This document shows, one piece after another, positions 1 through 8,901 of a stretch of 37,715 nt of DNA. This stretch comes from an uncultured Saprospiraceae bacterium (GTDB lineage Bacteria > Bacteroidota > Bacteroidia > Chitinophagales > Saprospiraceae): NCBI GenBank assembly GCA_937924145.1, contig CALDTJ010000633.1, forward strand, positions 1-37,715. Reading direction: 5' to 3'. The position numbers and the translations under genes were made by a program. The stretch's first letter is position 1. The number at the start of each line of letters is the position of its first letter. Under the pieces are notes generated by a model. That model was not told where the DNA came from. It was given only the letters and a program-made list of their open reading frames with translations, and did no database searches.

Positions 1-1
1 T

Positions 2-253
2 AATCTATCCACCTTAAAAATCAGACCCGGTTACATCAGAATCAAAGGCCAAACCAAATGGAACCTAAAACTAGGTAAGCACAACAAACCAATTCGCTTT
101 AAAGGCATCATCTCCACTCGTTTGAAAAGCTTTGGAAAACCTGATTTGTTGGTCAATTTTCCTGGGGATAAGTTTTTGTTTTTTCGGAAGTATCAGAAAT
201 TGAGTGAGTTGGTGGATTTGAAGGGGATTTTGAAGAAGAAAAGCGATTTGTAG
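2..253 (+). CDS. C-terminal fragment of an unidentified protein (5' end outside window)
   Basis: An open frame runs in from the left edge and stops with TAG at 251-253, giving about 83 residues ending ...GILKKKSDL. It has no start inside the window and is therefore absent from the ORF track. The fragment is basic, with alternating hydrophobic and charged residues (for example LKIRPGYIRIKGQTKWNLK), which suggests beta strands. I do not recognise the family. The promoter of the next gene overlaps its last codons. It could be a chance open frame, but reading through 83 codons without a stop in this AT-rich DNA argues for a real gene end. Confidence 0.55.
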   Translation, partial: NLSTLKIRPGYIRIKGQTKWNLKLGKHNKPIRFKGIISTRLKSFGKPDLLVNFPGDKFLFFRKYQKLSELVDLKGILKKKSDL

Positions 254-277
254 AGTTACCTCATATTTGTATCTTTG
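247..277 (+). promoter_or_regulatory. Housekeeping Bacteroidota promoter for the PorP/SprF gene
   Basis: TTTG at 247-250, then exactly 19 bases, then TATCTTTG at 270-277. This matches the Bacteroidota consensus TTTG-N19-TAnnTTTG. A start of transcription near 283 would leave a leader of about 15 bases before the ATG at 298. Confidence 0.7.
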
Positions 278-297
278 GCATGATATAAAATCCTAAC

Positions 298-1257
298 ATG
301 CAAATAAGCAAACTACTTCTGTGTTGTTTTTTATTTTGTTCTACAACAATACTAGCACAGCAATTACCTATTTTCACTCAATATCGTCAGCATTACGGAA
401 TAATCAATCCTGCTGCTATCAATAGTGATTATTTCCTTTACGAATATAATCTTTCTTTTTCAACTTCCTATAGAAAACAATGGAACTCATTGGAAGGAGC
501 ACCTATCACTCAAAGCATACAAGTAGAATATATTCAAGAAACGGGTGGGTCTGTAGGACTTATCCTAGGAGGCTACGCACTAAATGACCAGACAGGACCG
601 ATTGGCACTACGGGTGTATATGGTAGATTAGGAGGAATTTTATCTAATGACCCTGCTTATAGTGGAATATCTTTTGGTTTGACAGCAGGGGCAGTACAAC
701 ATAGAATAGGATTACAAAATGAAATATTAAAAGATTCGGGTGATTTTTTGGCTAGTATTAACGATACTAAAATTTTTCCTGATGTGGGCGCAGGTATTTT
801 CTACTATCAACGCATCGGTGATTATGACAATTTTTATACTGGGGTTTCTATCCCACAAGTTTTTGGTTTGACGCTTAATATTAATAATGAATTTGGAGAA
901 TATCAGGTTCAGCGACTACAACACTTTTATGGCTTATTAGGGTTTTATAAATTTTTGAATGAGGAGGCTTTTTTAGAACCATCTATATGGGTCAAATATG
1001 TGGCTAATGCACCGATTGGTATTGATTTTAATTTGCGATATCAGCTTTCTAAAGCATTTTGGCTAGGAGCAGGTATTAGCACCAGTAAAAATCTTCATTT
1101 GGAAACAGGTATAGTAATTGGGGAAAATCTTAGTTGGAATAATAATGTGAAAATTGGCTACGGTTACGATAGTGGGTTCAACGAATTTGGTGCAAGATTT
1201 GGCAGTACGCATGAATTTAATGTAACGATAGTATTAGATACTTATAACCGATATTAG
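298..1257 (+). CDS. PorP/SprF family type IX secretion-associated outer-membrane protein
   Basis: A 319-residue protein with a signal peptide (MQISKLLLCCFLFCSTTILA|QQ). The mature start LPIFTQYRQHYGIINPAA is the hallmark of the PorP/SprF family, and the rest is rich in alternating beta strands and glycine, as expected for an outer-membrane barrel of this size. Family members work with the type IX secretion system, and SprF-like proteins are needed for export of particular cargo carrying type-B C-terminal domains. The gene is convergent with, and overlaps by 4 bases, a gene for just such a cargo protein. I infer that this PorP/SprF is the dedicated export or anchoring partner of that neighbour; the pairing is not proven by sequence alone. 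Confidence 0.9.
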   Translation: MQISKLLLCCFLFCSTTILAQQLPIFTQYRQHYGIINPAAINSDYFLYEYNLSFSTSYRKQWNSLEGAPITQSIQVEYIQETGGSVGLILGGYALNDQTGPIGTTGVYGRLGGILSNDPAYSGISFGLTAGAVQHRIGLQNEILKDSGDFLASINDTKIFPDVGAGIFYYQRIGDYDNFYTGVSIPQVFGLTLNINNEFGEYQVQRLQHFYGLLGFYKFLNEEAFLEPSIWVKYVANAPIGIDFNLRYQLSKAFWLGAGISTSKNLHLETGIVIGENLSWNNNVKIGYGYDSGFNEFGARFGSTHEFNVTIVLDTYNRY

Positions 1258-2927
1258 CGAATAATCGTTATATATCCTTGCTTAATTTCACCTTCTCCTA
1301 TATCTAGTTTGAGCACGTAATAATAGGTCGCTACGGGAAGTTCCTTTCCATCTATATTTGTTCCATTCCAGTCATTCCTATATGGTTTTGCTTGATATAC
1401 AACATCCCCCCAACGGTTTACAATAATCAGTTCATTGTTTAGATAATCTTGTGGGTTGTCGTTCAATTCATCAAACTCAAAAGTCTCATTAAGTCCATCG
1501 CCATTGGGAGTAATTACTTGTGGGGCTATCCCTTTTTCCTTGCATCCTTCAGTTTTATCACCAATTGTAACATCAACAGCAGTAGTATTAGACAAATCAT
1601 CAGAAATGGTGACAGTATATAATCCAGTAGCAAGACTTTCAACAAGTAGATTTTCGCCTTCTCCTATTATTGCCTCACCAATCTGAGCGTTATCTACGGA
1701 TGACCATAATAATAAGTAGGGGGGAACTCCTCCGTTTAAAGTTAACTCAAAACTACCGTCCCGCTCCTCAGGACAAGTCGTATTTACGGTTACATTGTGA
1801 GATAAGTCCTCGACTAGCGGCTCTATTCCTTTACATTTACAATCTTCTTGAATAATGTCATTCGTTGTACCAACATCTCCATCATCACAACTGACGCCTA
1901 TTTGATTTTCGCCATTGCACAAGCGAGAAAAGTTTCCTTGCCAAGAGAGTTGGACATTGCCTGAAAAATTATAACCTGTTTCCCAAGGATTTTCACTAAA
2001 ACCAAGAGCACAAAATCTTGTTATTTCTTCGGGAAAGCAACCTTCTAACTGATTATTATGCAAATATAATCTCTCTAAATTAGTCAAATTACCTAGTTGG
2101 GGAGGTATCTCTCCACTTAGTTCATTATCGTATAAATAAATATCTTGAAGATTATCTAAGTTTCCAACTTCTGCTGGGATTTCTCCTACCAATTTACTTT
2201 CCGAAAGGCGTAAAGATTTAAGGTTAGCCAAATTACCTATTTCATTTGGAATAGTGCCACTAATAGAACTTCTACTCAGCCATAGAAATAGTAAATCTAG
2301 ACTGAACAATTCCGTCGGTAAAGACCCTGTTAAGTTATTACCTTCTCCAAAAATGCGACGAAGATTGGATGCTGATGAAATCGTGGAAGGTATTGTACCA
2401 TTAATACTATTTTCACCAAATCTAAAATCTTCCAAACTAGCCATTCCTCCTATTTCTAAAGGTATTTGACCGCTTATATTATTTGCCTCCATGAATAAGG
2501 AACGTAATTTTTTTAATTGACCAATAGTATTAGGTATGCTACCCGTCAGATTTGGATTATTAGCAATAGCCAAATATTCTAACTCTACTAGCTCTCCTAT
2601 TTCATCAGGCAAAGCACCAACTAGGTTATTTCCATCGCAAGGAAAACATACACAATCCACACACAACCGTAAATCTTTTACACAGCCTTCTTCATTCAAA
2701 GTAATTCCATACCAATTATCCATAGGCTGACTCAAATCCCAAGTATTAGTCCAATTTGCCCCATCTGTAGAATTGTAAAGCGCAACCAAAGCAAGAGAAT
2801 CACGCTCTCTACAAGTTTGATATTCAACATTTTCTGTCAAATAGGGACTATTTGATTTCCCAATACCAGTTAATAAATAAAAAAGTCCAAGAAACAGAAT
2901 TGATAAAAAAGGTTGAATGCTACCCAT
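1254..2927 (-). CDS. Secreted leucine-rich-repeat protein with SprB-like repeat and type-B T9SS C-terminal domain
   Basis: A 557-residue protein. Residues 1-25 are a hydrophobic signal or anchor. Residues 40-80 hold the ALVALYNSTDGANWTNTWDL cap typical of bacterial LRR proteins. About eight 24-residue plant-type LRRs (LxxLxLxxNxLxGxIPxxIGxL) follow to about residue 310. Near 380-455 is a segment (VTVNTTCPEERDGSFELTL...GGVPPYLLLWSS) resembling SprB repeats. The last 88 residues (QVITPNGDGLNETFEF...IIVNRWGDVVY...YITIIR) are a gliding-motility-associated, type-B secretion domain. The protein is therefore expected at the cell surface or outside the cell. It is last in the sigma/protease operon, 21 bases after the caspase gene, and its stop overlaps the convergent PorP/SprF stop. 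Its ligand is unknown. Confidence 0.9.
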   Translation of the reverse strand: MGSIQPFLSILFLGLFYLLTGIGKSNSPYLTENVEYQTCRERDSLALVALYNSTDGANWTNTWDLSQPMDNWYGITLNEEGCVKDLRLCVDCVCFPCDGNNLVGALPDEIGELVELEYLAIANNPNLTGSIPNTIGQLKKLRSLFMEANNISGQIPLEIGGMASLEDFRFGENSINGTIPSTISSASNLRRIFGEGNNLTGSLPTELFSLDLLFLWLSRSSISGTIPNEIGNLANLKSLRLSESKLVGEIPAEVGNLDNLQDIYLYDNELSGEIPPQLGNLTNLERLYLHNNQLEGCFPEEITRFCALGFSENPWETGYNFSGNVQLSWQGNFSRLCNGENQIGVSCDDGDVGTTNDIIQEDCKCKGIEPLVEDLSHNVTVNTTCPEERDGSFELTLNGGVPPYLLLWSSVDNAQIGEAIIGEGENLLVESLATGLYTVTISDDLSNTTAVDVTIGDKTEGCKEKGIAPQVITPNGDGLNETFEFDELNDNPQDYLNNELIIVNRWGDVVYQAKPYRNDWNGTNIDGKELPVATYYYVLKLDIGEGEIKQGYITIIR

Positions 2928-2948
2928 AAAATTTGCTAACTAAAATAA

Positions 2949-5900
2949 TTAATTGGATAAAAATAAGATTGGCAGATGTTCCATTCTTTGCTGATTTGGC
3001 ATAAAAGGATGCTGACTTTTACCCTTCACTGTTTTTACCAAAAATGGAACACGTTGTTGAAGAAAGCTATATAATTCGGTCAGGGTCAATGTATGGTCAT
3101 TGTCCATATCAGGAATTAATTGCTTATCTTCTTGTGGAGTCGTCTGATTATTAAATGCCTCTAAAATTGATTTTGTAAAAGCGCCATTCTGCCAAGTAGG
3201 GTCTTCATAGGATAATTCCCCTGCACTACAAGATACAATCGTTCTCAAACCAGGTTTTGCATTCGTTAAATTGACTACTGCTGTTGCTAAATCCGCTGTA
3301 GGATTAGCAGATTTAACGCCATTTGTCATAAACGCAATACTTCCACTATGACAAGCATCAATAAAGAGTAGCTTTTTACAATTTATCCTGTTGAGCACAC
3401 TTAGAATATCCGTTTCATAATCTAACGAATATTGCCTTGGGTATAAAGACCTAAAGTCCGAGGCGTGAATTCTGAAAGAGGTAGCTTGTTGGTCTTCATA
3501 CGCTTGTCCATGAGAGGAAATGAAAAGCATCACTACATCTTTTTCTTGTATTTGATTGACCAGATACTGATTTTCTAAATCTTGAATACTGTTTCTTAAT
3601 GTTTGAATGGTAGTTTCCTCAGGCTCATTTAGCACTTTTAAAAAAACTTTATTAAATAATATATCTGCTTGATTTTTAAAAGTGTTTGCAAAGTCTATTG
3701 CATCTTTTTGAGTAAATTGTAGTCGATTATCAGGGACCCCAACTGCCAAAAGGTGTAAGTTTGGTTTGACAGGATTATGATTGATTATTAATGGAGTTGT
3801 AGCTGATTCACCAGAAGCATTTTTCACACTTACTTGTATTTTATTTTCCCCTTTCCCTAATTGAATTTGATGAATAAAAGTATAAGTAAAACGATTAGAC
3901 GAATCTTTCTTAACAGAGCTTAGTTTTACAATATCAGATTTTGCCCCATTGTCAATGGACGCTCCATTATTATAGATTGAGAAATTATTTACAGTTAGCA
4001 TTTTGTCTGAAATGGCCTTTACTTTGGTAATCACCCTTTCTTTTTCCCAATTCAGTTCGGTTGAGCCTATTTCATCAGGATTAGGAGACAACCATACTAT
4101 TTCTAGAAATTCCTTTTGCTCAGACTTGGTATTAGTTGGTTTAGATGCTTGTCGAAGTACTTCAATAGAAAGCGTTTTTTCTGTACCATATTTTCGGTCT
4201 TGTTCTAATATTTGGCAACCTATTGAAATACTATCCTCAAGAAACTCTTTTTCAGGCAAAAAAGAGTAAGTTATTTCTTTGGTTTCTCCAGATGCTATAT
4301 TTCCTAACGCTTTCATAAGGTCATTCTTGGTGGTGACTTTATAAGGAAAAGAAAACCGAGCTTTGACCACCTCTGCCATTTTATTTCCAGTATTTGTTAC
4401 AGCTAAAACTAATTTCATTTCTTGCTGCGGTATAGCCATCTCTGATGAAAAAGCGGCTTTGGATATAATCAAATTTGGTTTGGGTTTTTCTTGCGTTTGT
4501 ATTTTAAAAGAATACGATTCAGCAGCTTTATCATTCGCTCCTGCTAATTGTATTTGTAATTTATGAACACCTTGCTTTAAAGCAACACCACCTTCGATAG
4601 GAATCATGACGTTAGTAGTCGTATTAGCGGGTAGTTGGTTGACAATATATTTATTTGGAAAATCTATATTTTCCTTTTCAGCGGTCAGTAATAATTTAAT
4701 CCCATTTATTAGTTTATTAGTTTTATTAGCTATTGATACATTTAAAAAACCTTTTTCTAGCGGTGCCAATATTTTATTTTCATCAGTATCTACAAAAGTT
4801 ATCTCTCCTAGTTCTAAGTTATTAAAATCAATAGATTCAATACGCTTTTTTTCCATTTTGTAACTCAACAACCACCCTTCTTCTGTTCCTGCCGTTTTAG
4901 AATTAGTTACACCTCCCACTAATATATTTCCTTCTGGCGTAGCGGCTAAAGTCAATGCTACATCCTCTCCCTTACCTCCAAAATATTGCGTTTCCTGCCA
5001 AATCTCCTTTCCTTCTTTGTCCATTTTTCTAAGCCAACCCTTATTTCGCCTAGCACCTCTAGTATGAGAAGTACTACTACCTGTTAAAAAGTAAGTCGTA
5101 TCTGGAAGAGCAATAATGGCATTGGCTTCGTCCATACCTGCTCCACCATATTCTTTTTTCCAAAGTTCTTGTCCTTGTTGATTATAGCAAACCAAAAGCA
5201 CATTTGTTCTTTTGCGCTTATCAAAACTAATCCCTGTTGCTAGAATTTGCCCATTGGGACTAATACATAAATCCGTTCCTTTGGCCTCCGATATAGTTTT
5301 TTGCCATACCAGTTCTCCATCTTGGTTGATATGCAAAAGAAGGAGTTGATGGTCATTATTAAGTACTTCAAAGCCATTGATTATATATCCTTCTTTTGGA
5401 TGAACTTTAATAGAGGTACCTGTTGCTTTTCCTGCAAAAGGAAATGCTTTTTCCCATATCAATTGACCATCCAAGGACAATTTAACTAAAAAAAGTTCGC
5501 CATTTTTTTCTCCTGTTACTAGAATGTTACCTTGATTATCTATAACAATATCATGGAAGACATCTATCCCATTCCCTCCATAAATTTTATCCCATTCGGC
5601 TCTACCTCTATTTGAAACTTTTATTAACCAACCGTCTTTACTGTCATTTGAAACCGTGGTACCTGCTAATAGATAACCTCCGTCCGTTGATTGTATAATA
5701 GCATTTGGTACATCATCCTGTTTATTCCCCAAAAGGACACCATCTAATAAGTTTCCGTTTGTATCTGCAATTGCCCAAATAATTTCCTTATTAAGCGCTC
5801 TATTAGATTCTAATATTCCTACAAAAACTGGCTCACCTGCAGTATTGACAATCACATCATGTATCGTCTTGATGCGACTATCTCCATAGCTCTTTTCCCA

Positions 5901-5987
5901 TTGTTTGGTAAAACGTTGTTGAGCAGTAAGTCCAAAGACAACTAGAGAAAATAAAACAGTAATTAAATATTGGATGTATTTTTTCAA
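2949..5987 (-). CDS. Secreted propeller / caspase-like (C14) protein with EF-hand loop
   Basis: A 1012-residue protein with a signal peptide (MKKYIQYLITVLFSLVVFGLTAQ). Residues 25-375 contain repeated blocks of the type DGGYLLAGTT / WLIKVSNRG / WDKIYGG, like the beta-propeller repeats of Bacteroidota secreted proteins. Residues 380-740 look like several Ig- or CARDB-like beta domains (VLAVTNTGNKMAEV). From about 745 there is a caspase-like fold with catalytic His826 in SSHGQ and Cys879 in FIDACHSGS. A canonical EF-hand loop, DMDNDHTLTLTE, follows at 960-971, so calcium control is plausible. The ATG overlaps the stop of the upstream C1 peptidase gene by 4 bases, implying translational coupling. 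It has no type-A or type-B T9SS tail that I can see, so it may stay in the periplasm. The substrate is unknown. Confidence 0.88.
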   Translation of the reverse strand: MKKYIQYLITVLFSLVVFGLTAQQRFTKQWEKSYGDSRIKTIHDVIVNTAGEPVFVGILESNRALNKEIIWAIADTNGNLLDGVLLGNKQDDVPNAIIQSTDGGYLLAGTTVSNDSKDGWLIKVSNRGRAEWDKIYGGNGIDVFHDIVIDNQGNILVTGEKNGELFLVKLSLDGQLIWEKAFPFAGKATGTSIKVHPKEGYIINGFEVLNNDHQLLLLHINQDGELVWQKTISEAKGTDLCISPNGQILATGISFDKRKRTNVLLVCYNQQGQELWKKEYGGAGMDEANAIIALPDTTYFLTGSSTSHTRGARRNKGWLRKMDKEGKEIWQETQYFGGKGEDVALTLAATPEGNILVGGVTNSKTAGTEEGWLLSYKMEKKRIESIDFNNLELGEITFVDTDENKILAPLEKGFLNVSIANKTNKLINGIKLLLTAEKENIDFPNKYIVNQLPANTTTNVMIPIEGGVALKQGVHKLQIQLAGANDKAAESYSFKIQTQEKPKPNLIISKAAFSSEMAIPQQEMKLVLAVTNTGNKMAEVVKARFSFPYKVTTKNDLMKALGNIASGETKEITYSFLPEKEFLEDSISIGCQILEQDRKYGTEKTLSIEVLRQASKPTNTKSEQKEFLEIVWLSPNPDEIGSTELNWEKERVITKVKAISDKMLTVNNFSIYNNGASIDNGAKSDIVKLSSVKKDSSNRFTYTFIHQIQLGKGENKIQVSVKNASGESATTPLIINHNPVKPNLHLLAVGVPDNRLQFTQKDAIDFANTFKNQADILFNKVFLKVLNEPEETTIQTLRNSIQDLENQYLVNQIQEKDVVMLFISSHGQAYEDQQATSFRIHASDFRSLYPRQYSLDYETDILSVLNRINCKKLLFIDACHSGSIAFMTNGVKSANPTADLATAVVNLTNAKPGLRTIVSCSAGELSYEDPTWQNGAFTKSILEAFNNQTTPQEDKQLIPDMDNDHTLTLTELYSFLQQRVPFLVKTVKGKSQHPFMPNQQRMEHLPILFLSN

Positions 5988-7480
5988 TGAACTGATATGT
6001 TTATGATTGTTGGCACAATAACACCTGAATTCAAAGGTGCTATGGCTTGAAAACCAATTTCGTTAGTATTGTATTTGATATATTTTTCGTTAATTATTAA
6101 CCCATTAAAACATTTTTCAAGTCTTTCTTTCACGCCTCCACTCTTTGTTCTAATTTGCTGAATTCTCTGAAATATATCTTTGATTGGTTGCTCACTACAT
6201 AAGATAATTAATTTTTCTAAGCCTTCTACGGTCAATTGTAAAGCACGTTCTCTATCTGGTAGCACAAATTCATCTTCTTCAGTTGACACTAATCCTGATA
6301 TGATGTTATCATTAATTAATGTTTGGTCATTTATCGGAGGATAATGCAATTCAATCTTATCTGCGGCGTCCCAGCTAAAAACATATAAGTACTGACCTCT
6401 TATGGCATTTTTAAGAACAACTTGATAAAGGTCATTTTTATTTTTATCAAGTTTATAGCTATTATGAATTGTATCAAAAGTTATTTTTTCTGTTGAAAAA
6501 ACCAGATGTCCATTTTCTAAAAATTTAGGTACTCTGAGTGAAAACAAACCTTGTAAAATAGAATGATTATCCACTCTTCCTTCTCCAAAAGTTAGTAGTT
6601 CTTTCCACGATTCTTTTAATGATGAAATGGTTTTTGATATACTTCCTTCTAATACCATTTTGTACCCATACTTTACTCGACGCCCATATACCTCATAAGG
6701 AATACTTACAAAACCTTCATCTGCCCACTCTGTACCGTAACTATTTAATAATTCAAATTCTTTGGCAATATCATCATATCCAACAACGACCATAGCATGC
6801 CCTCCAATGATTGATTCTTTATTATCTGGATTCCACAGATTTTGTCCTAAAGGTATATTCTGGAAACTATTGGTGATTTCTATGCCAATAACTACGGGGT
6901 TATTCATAGCAAGTGCCAATTTGGTTTGCTCTATTTTCTGTTCTGAACTTTCACGAAGATTAAATAATGCGACATAATCTTTAATACGTGATTCCTCTGC
7001 AGCTTGGAAAGCTTTATCTGATGGTTTTTTGTTGCATGAATTATTATCATTTGGAAAAAAGGAAACCTTACAATCACCTCTATTTTTTAATAATTCAAGA
7101 GCATCATGCAATTTAGCTCCCGTATAACAATTTTCACTTTGATTAATTTGATTAAATATGAAGGAAGAGGAATATGCCTCTCTAGTAATCTGTTGAGTGA
7201 CGGTTAACTCTTTTTTTATGGCATGCAATATACTCAAACAACCATAACCTGTTGCCCAAGCTACACAAGAACCTAAATTAGCTTGGTCTTTAGGTTTTGG
7301 ACAGTATTTTCGCAGACTAACCGAAATAGGAATTTCTTTAAATTTCTCTCCACTATAAGGGGGTAATTGTGGAATAGTATCATAAGCTGCATCATCCCAA
7401 ATTAATCCAGTTGCGTTTTGCCCTAGCATTTGACTAGCACAGCAAAAACTAAGCAACAGTATAAAAAGTAATTGTTTCAT
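5984..7480 (-). CDS. Papain-like (C1 family) cysteine peptidase, exported
   Basis: A 498-residue protein with a signal peptide ending near residue 21 (CCASQMLG|QN). The papain-like domain covers about residues 50-270. The oxyanion Gln66 and nucleophile Cys72 are in KDQANLGSCVAWA, His228 is in GGHAMVVVGYDD and Asn246 is in LLNSYGTEWADEGF, so the full catalytic set is intact. There is no long propeptide between the signal peptide and the catalytic core. The remaining 230 residues are a separate domain I do not recognise; they include YLYVFSWDAADKIELHYPP, which resembles the envelope-side sensing domains seen with Bacteroidota C1 and CHAT proteases. It is translationally coupled to the caspase gene and sits 17 bases after the anti-sigma gene, so the two proteases probably act together in the envelope. 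Confidence 0.88.
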   Translation of the reverse strand: MKQLLFILLLSFCCASQMLGQNATGLIWDDAAYDTIPQLPPYSGEKFKEIPISVSLRKYCPKPKDQANLGSCVAWATGYGCLSILHAIKKELTVTQQITREAYSSSFIFNQINQSENCYTGAKLHDALELLKNRGDCKVSFFPNDNNSCNKKPSDKAFQAAEESRIKDYVALFNLRESSEQKIEQTKLALAMNNPVVIGIEITNSFQNIPLGQNLWNPDNKESIIGGHAMVVVGYDDIAKEFELLNSYGTEWADEGFVSIPYEVYGRRVKYGYKMVLEGSISKTISSLKESWKELLTFGEGRVDNHSILQGLFSLRVPKFLENGHLVFSTEKITFDTIHNSYKLDKNKNDLYQVVLKNAIRGQYLYVFSWDAADKIELHYPPINDQTLINDNIISGLVSTEEDEFVLPDRERALQLTVEGLEKLIILCSEQPIKDIFQRIQQIRTKSGGVKERLEKCFNGLIINEKYIKYNTNEIGFQAIAPLNSGVIVPTIINISVH

Positions 7481-7497
7481 TAATTGGGCTATCGTAG

Positions 7498-8271
7498 TTA
7501 ATTAGATTCGATAATTTTTTCTAGTGCTTTATTCGAATTGGCTTTAAGCTGTTGTTTTTCCTCATTGATTTGAATTGAGTAGTAATTATCATCGACACTT
7601 AAGTAAAATCCATCTGAATTCATTCCTTTTATTTCCCAAACTTGAAATTGCTCGTTTCCTGATAATTCAATAGTACCGTCGAAAATCAACAATTCTTTTC
7701 CAGAAAAAGAATAAGTATTCGAATAGTCTTTTTCCCTATAAATTTTCAAGGCTATTTCTTCTTTCTCAGTTATATTGTTAGGAGCATTGTTCGTTCCTAT
7801 CACAATCCTCGAATGTTTGATACTTTTAGTCGCTTTTAAATTTCTAGGTGTCGCTAATAAATCTTCGTCTATTCTATCTGTATTATTATTATTATCTGCT
7901 ACTGCTCGCTCTTTAGTCAAATAATCCAATGAAAAAAAGCCAATTGTAATTAAGAGCAGAAAAGATGCTGCAAGAGCTAACCACTTTCTATATCCAGATG
8001 GTTTCATTTCAACTATTTTACCTGACGTTGCCGAATCTTCAGATGCAGATACATCTAATGCCAAACGCTCATGTATCCCGTTCAATTTTTTTTTAAGCGC
8101 AGCCTCTGCAGATTGCTCAATACCGACCTTTATTAATCGTTGCTCCCCTACTAACTTTTGTAGCTCCTTATTCTTTGCTAACTGCACCTTAAAATCATCA
8201 TGCTCTTCCCTACTAAGCTCTCCGTTGAGATACTGGTCTATTAATTCTAACATTTCGGTTGATAATTCCAT
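7498..8271 (-). CDS. Membrane anti-sigma factor (cognate partner of the adjacent ECF sigma)
   Basis: About 257 residues from the ATG at 8271. The ORF track starts 9 bases earlier at a GTG; the ATG is preferred because it opens MELSTEMLELIDQYLNGELS, the usual beginning of such proteins. The N-terminal 90 residues form an acidic helical cytoplasmic domain. One transmembrane helix (KWLALAASFLLLITIGFFSL) lies around residues 96-116. The remaining 140 residues are outside the membrane and rich in beta strands (YSFSGKELLIFDGTIEL, EQFQVWEIKGM). I see no HxxxCxxC zinc motif, so it is a zinc-free type. The family sequesters its sigma factor at the membrane. It lies 12 bases after the sigma stop. Its outward domain could be a target of the two peptidases encoded next, which is inference. 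Confidence 0.82.
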   Translation of the reverse strand: MELSTEMLELIDQYLNGELSREEHDDFKVQLAKNKELQKLVGEQRLIKVGIEQSAEAALKKKLNGIHERLALDVSASEDSATSGKIVEMKPSGYRKWLALAASFLLLITIGFFSLDYLTKERAVADNNNNTDRIDEDLLATPRNLKATKSIKHSRIVIGTNNAPNNITEKEEIALKIYREKDYSNTYSFSGKELLIFDGTIELSGNEQFQVWEIKGMNSDGFYLSVDDNYYSIQINEEKQQLKANSNKALEKIIESN

Positions 8272-8283
8272 ATTTGTCACTTT

Positions 8284-8841
8284 TTAAAGATTCAACATTT
8301 TTCTTAAACGAGTCATGCACTTATATTTCTGTTGTTTAGCTGTTTTGGAACTATTATAACTCAATTGTTTTGCTATTTCTTCCATGGACAGCTTGTTGAA
8401 ATAAAATAAGTACAGCAAAGACTGGCAAGGGTCTCCTATTTTGTCAACCGCTAATTTAACCTCATTTATCTTATCCTCAATGATTTTACCTTCACTAATA
8501 CTAAACTCTTCGGAAAGTAGGCTTTCGTAATTAGATATATCCACATTGGCGATACGCTTTTTCTTATTTAGTCTTTTATACCAAAGATTTTTCGCTACAC
8601 CAAAAATATAAGTGCTAAGTGCGCTAGTTAATGTAAAATTGCCCCCTAAAGTTTTTTTGTAAAGCACAATAAGTGCATCTTGATATATATCTTTTGCATC
8701 TGCCTCTTTTCCACTATTATTTAATACATAATTTTTTACAGCTTGATAATTACCTTTCTTGTAAAGCAGCACCCATGCCTCTTCCTCTTTTTGCCTCAAT
8801 CGCTCTAGTAAAATATTATCTGATTGTATTTGATTACTCAT
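8284..8841 (-). CDS. ECF-type RNA polymerase sigma factor
   Basis: 185 residues, the normal length for an ECF sigma factor. Region 2 is seen in KEADAKDIYQDALIVLYKK followed by TLTSALSTYIFGVAKNLWYKRL (about 45-95). Region 4 is GDPCQSLLYLFYFNKLSMEEIAKQLSYNSSKTAKQQKYKCMTRLRKML (about 137-184), with the expected helix-turn-helix. There is no region 1.1 or 3. It heads a five-gene operon with a membrane anti-sigma factor directly after it. A putative housekeeping promoter lies 60-90 bases upstream. A copy of the GGTGACTT-N14-GATA box ends exactly on the ATG, see findings. No other in-frame Met occurs until near the C-terminus, so this start is favoured. Confidence 0.92.
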   Translation of the reverse strand: MSNQIQSDNILLERLRQKEEEAWVLLYKKGNYQAVKNYVLNNSGKEADAKDIYQDALIVLYKKTLGGNFTLTSALSTYIFGVAKNLWYKRLNKKKRIANVDISNYESLLSEEFSISEGKIIEDKINEVKLAVDKIGDPCQSLLYLFYFNKLSMEEIAKQLSYNSSKTAKQQKYKCMTRLRKMLNL

Positions 8842-8868
8842 ATATCCTCTATTTTGTAAAAAGTCACC
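8839..8868 (-). promoter_or_regulatory. ECF-type box overlapping the sigma start codon
   Basis: On the - strand, GGTGACTT (8868-8861) is followed by 14 bases and GATATATG (8846-8839), whose last three bases are the sigma ATG. Spacing and sequence match the boxes upstream of the genes at 9062 and 9692. If used as a promoter, transcription would begin just inside the sigma coding region. Confidence 0.6.
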
Positions 8869-8901
8869 TCTTCTTCTTTCAATTCATTTTATGCCCTCAG
8901 A

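Noticed and set aside
4332-4339. GGTGACTT inside the caspase gene (+ strand)
   Set aside because: Antisense within a coding region and no GATA at the required spacing.
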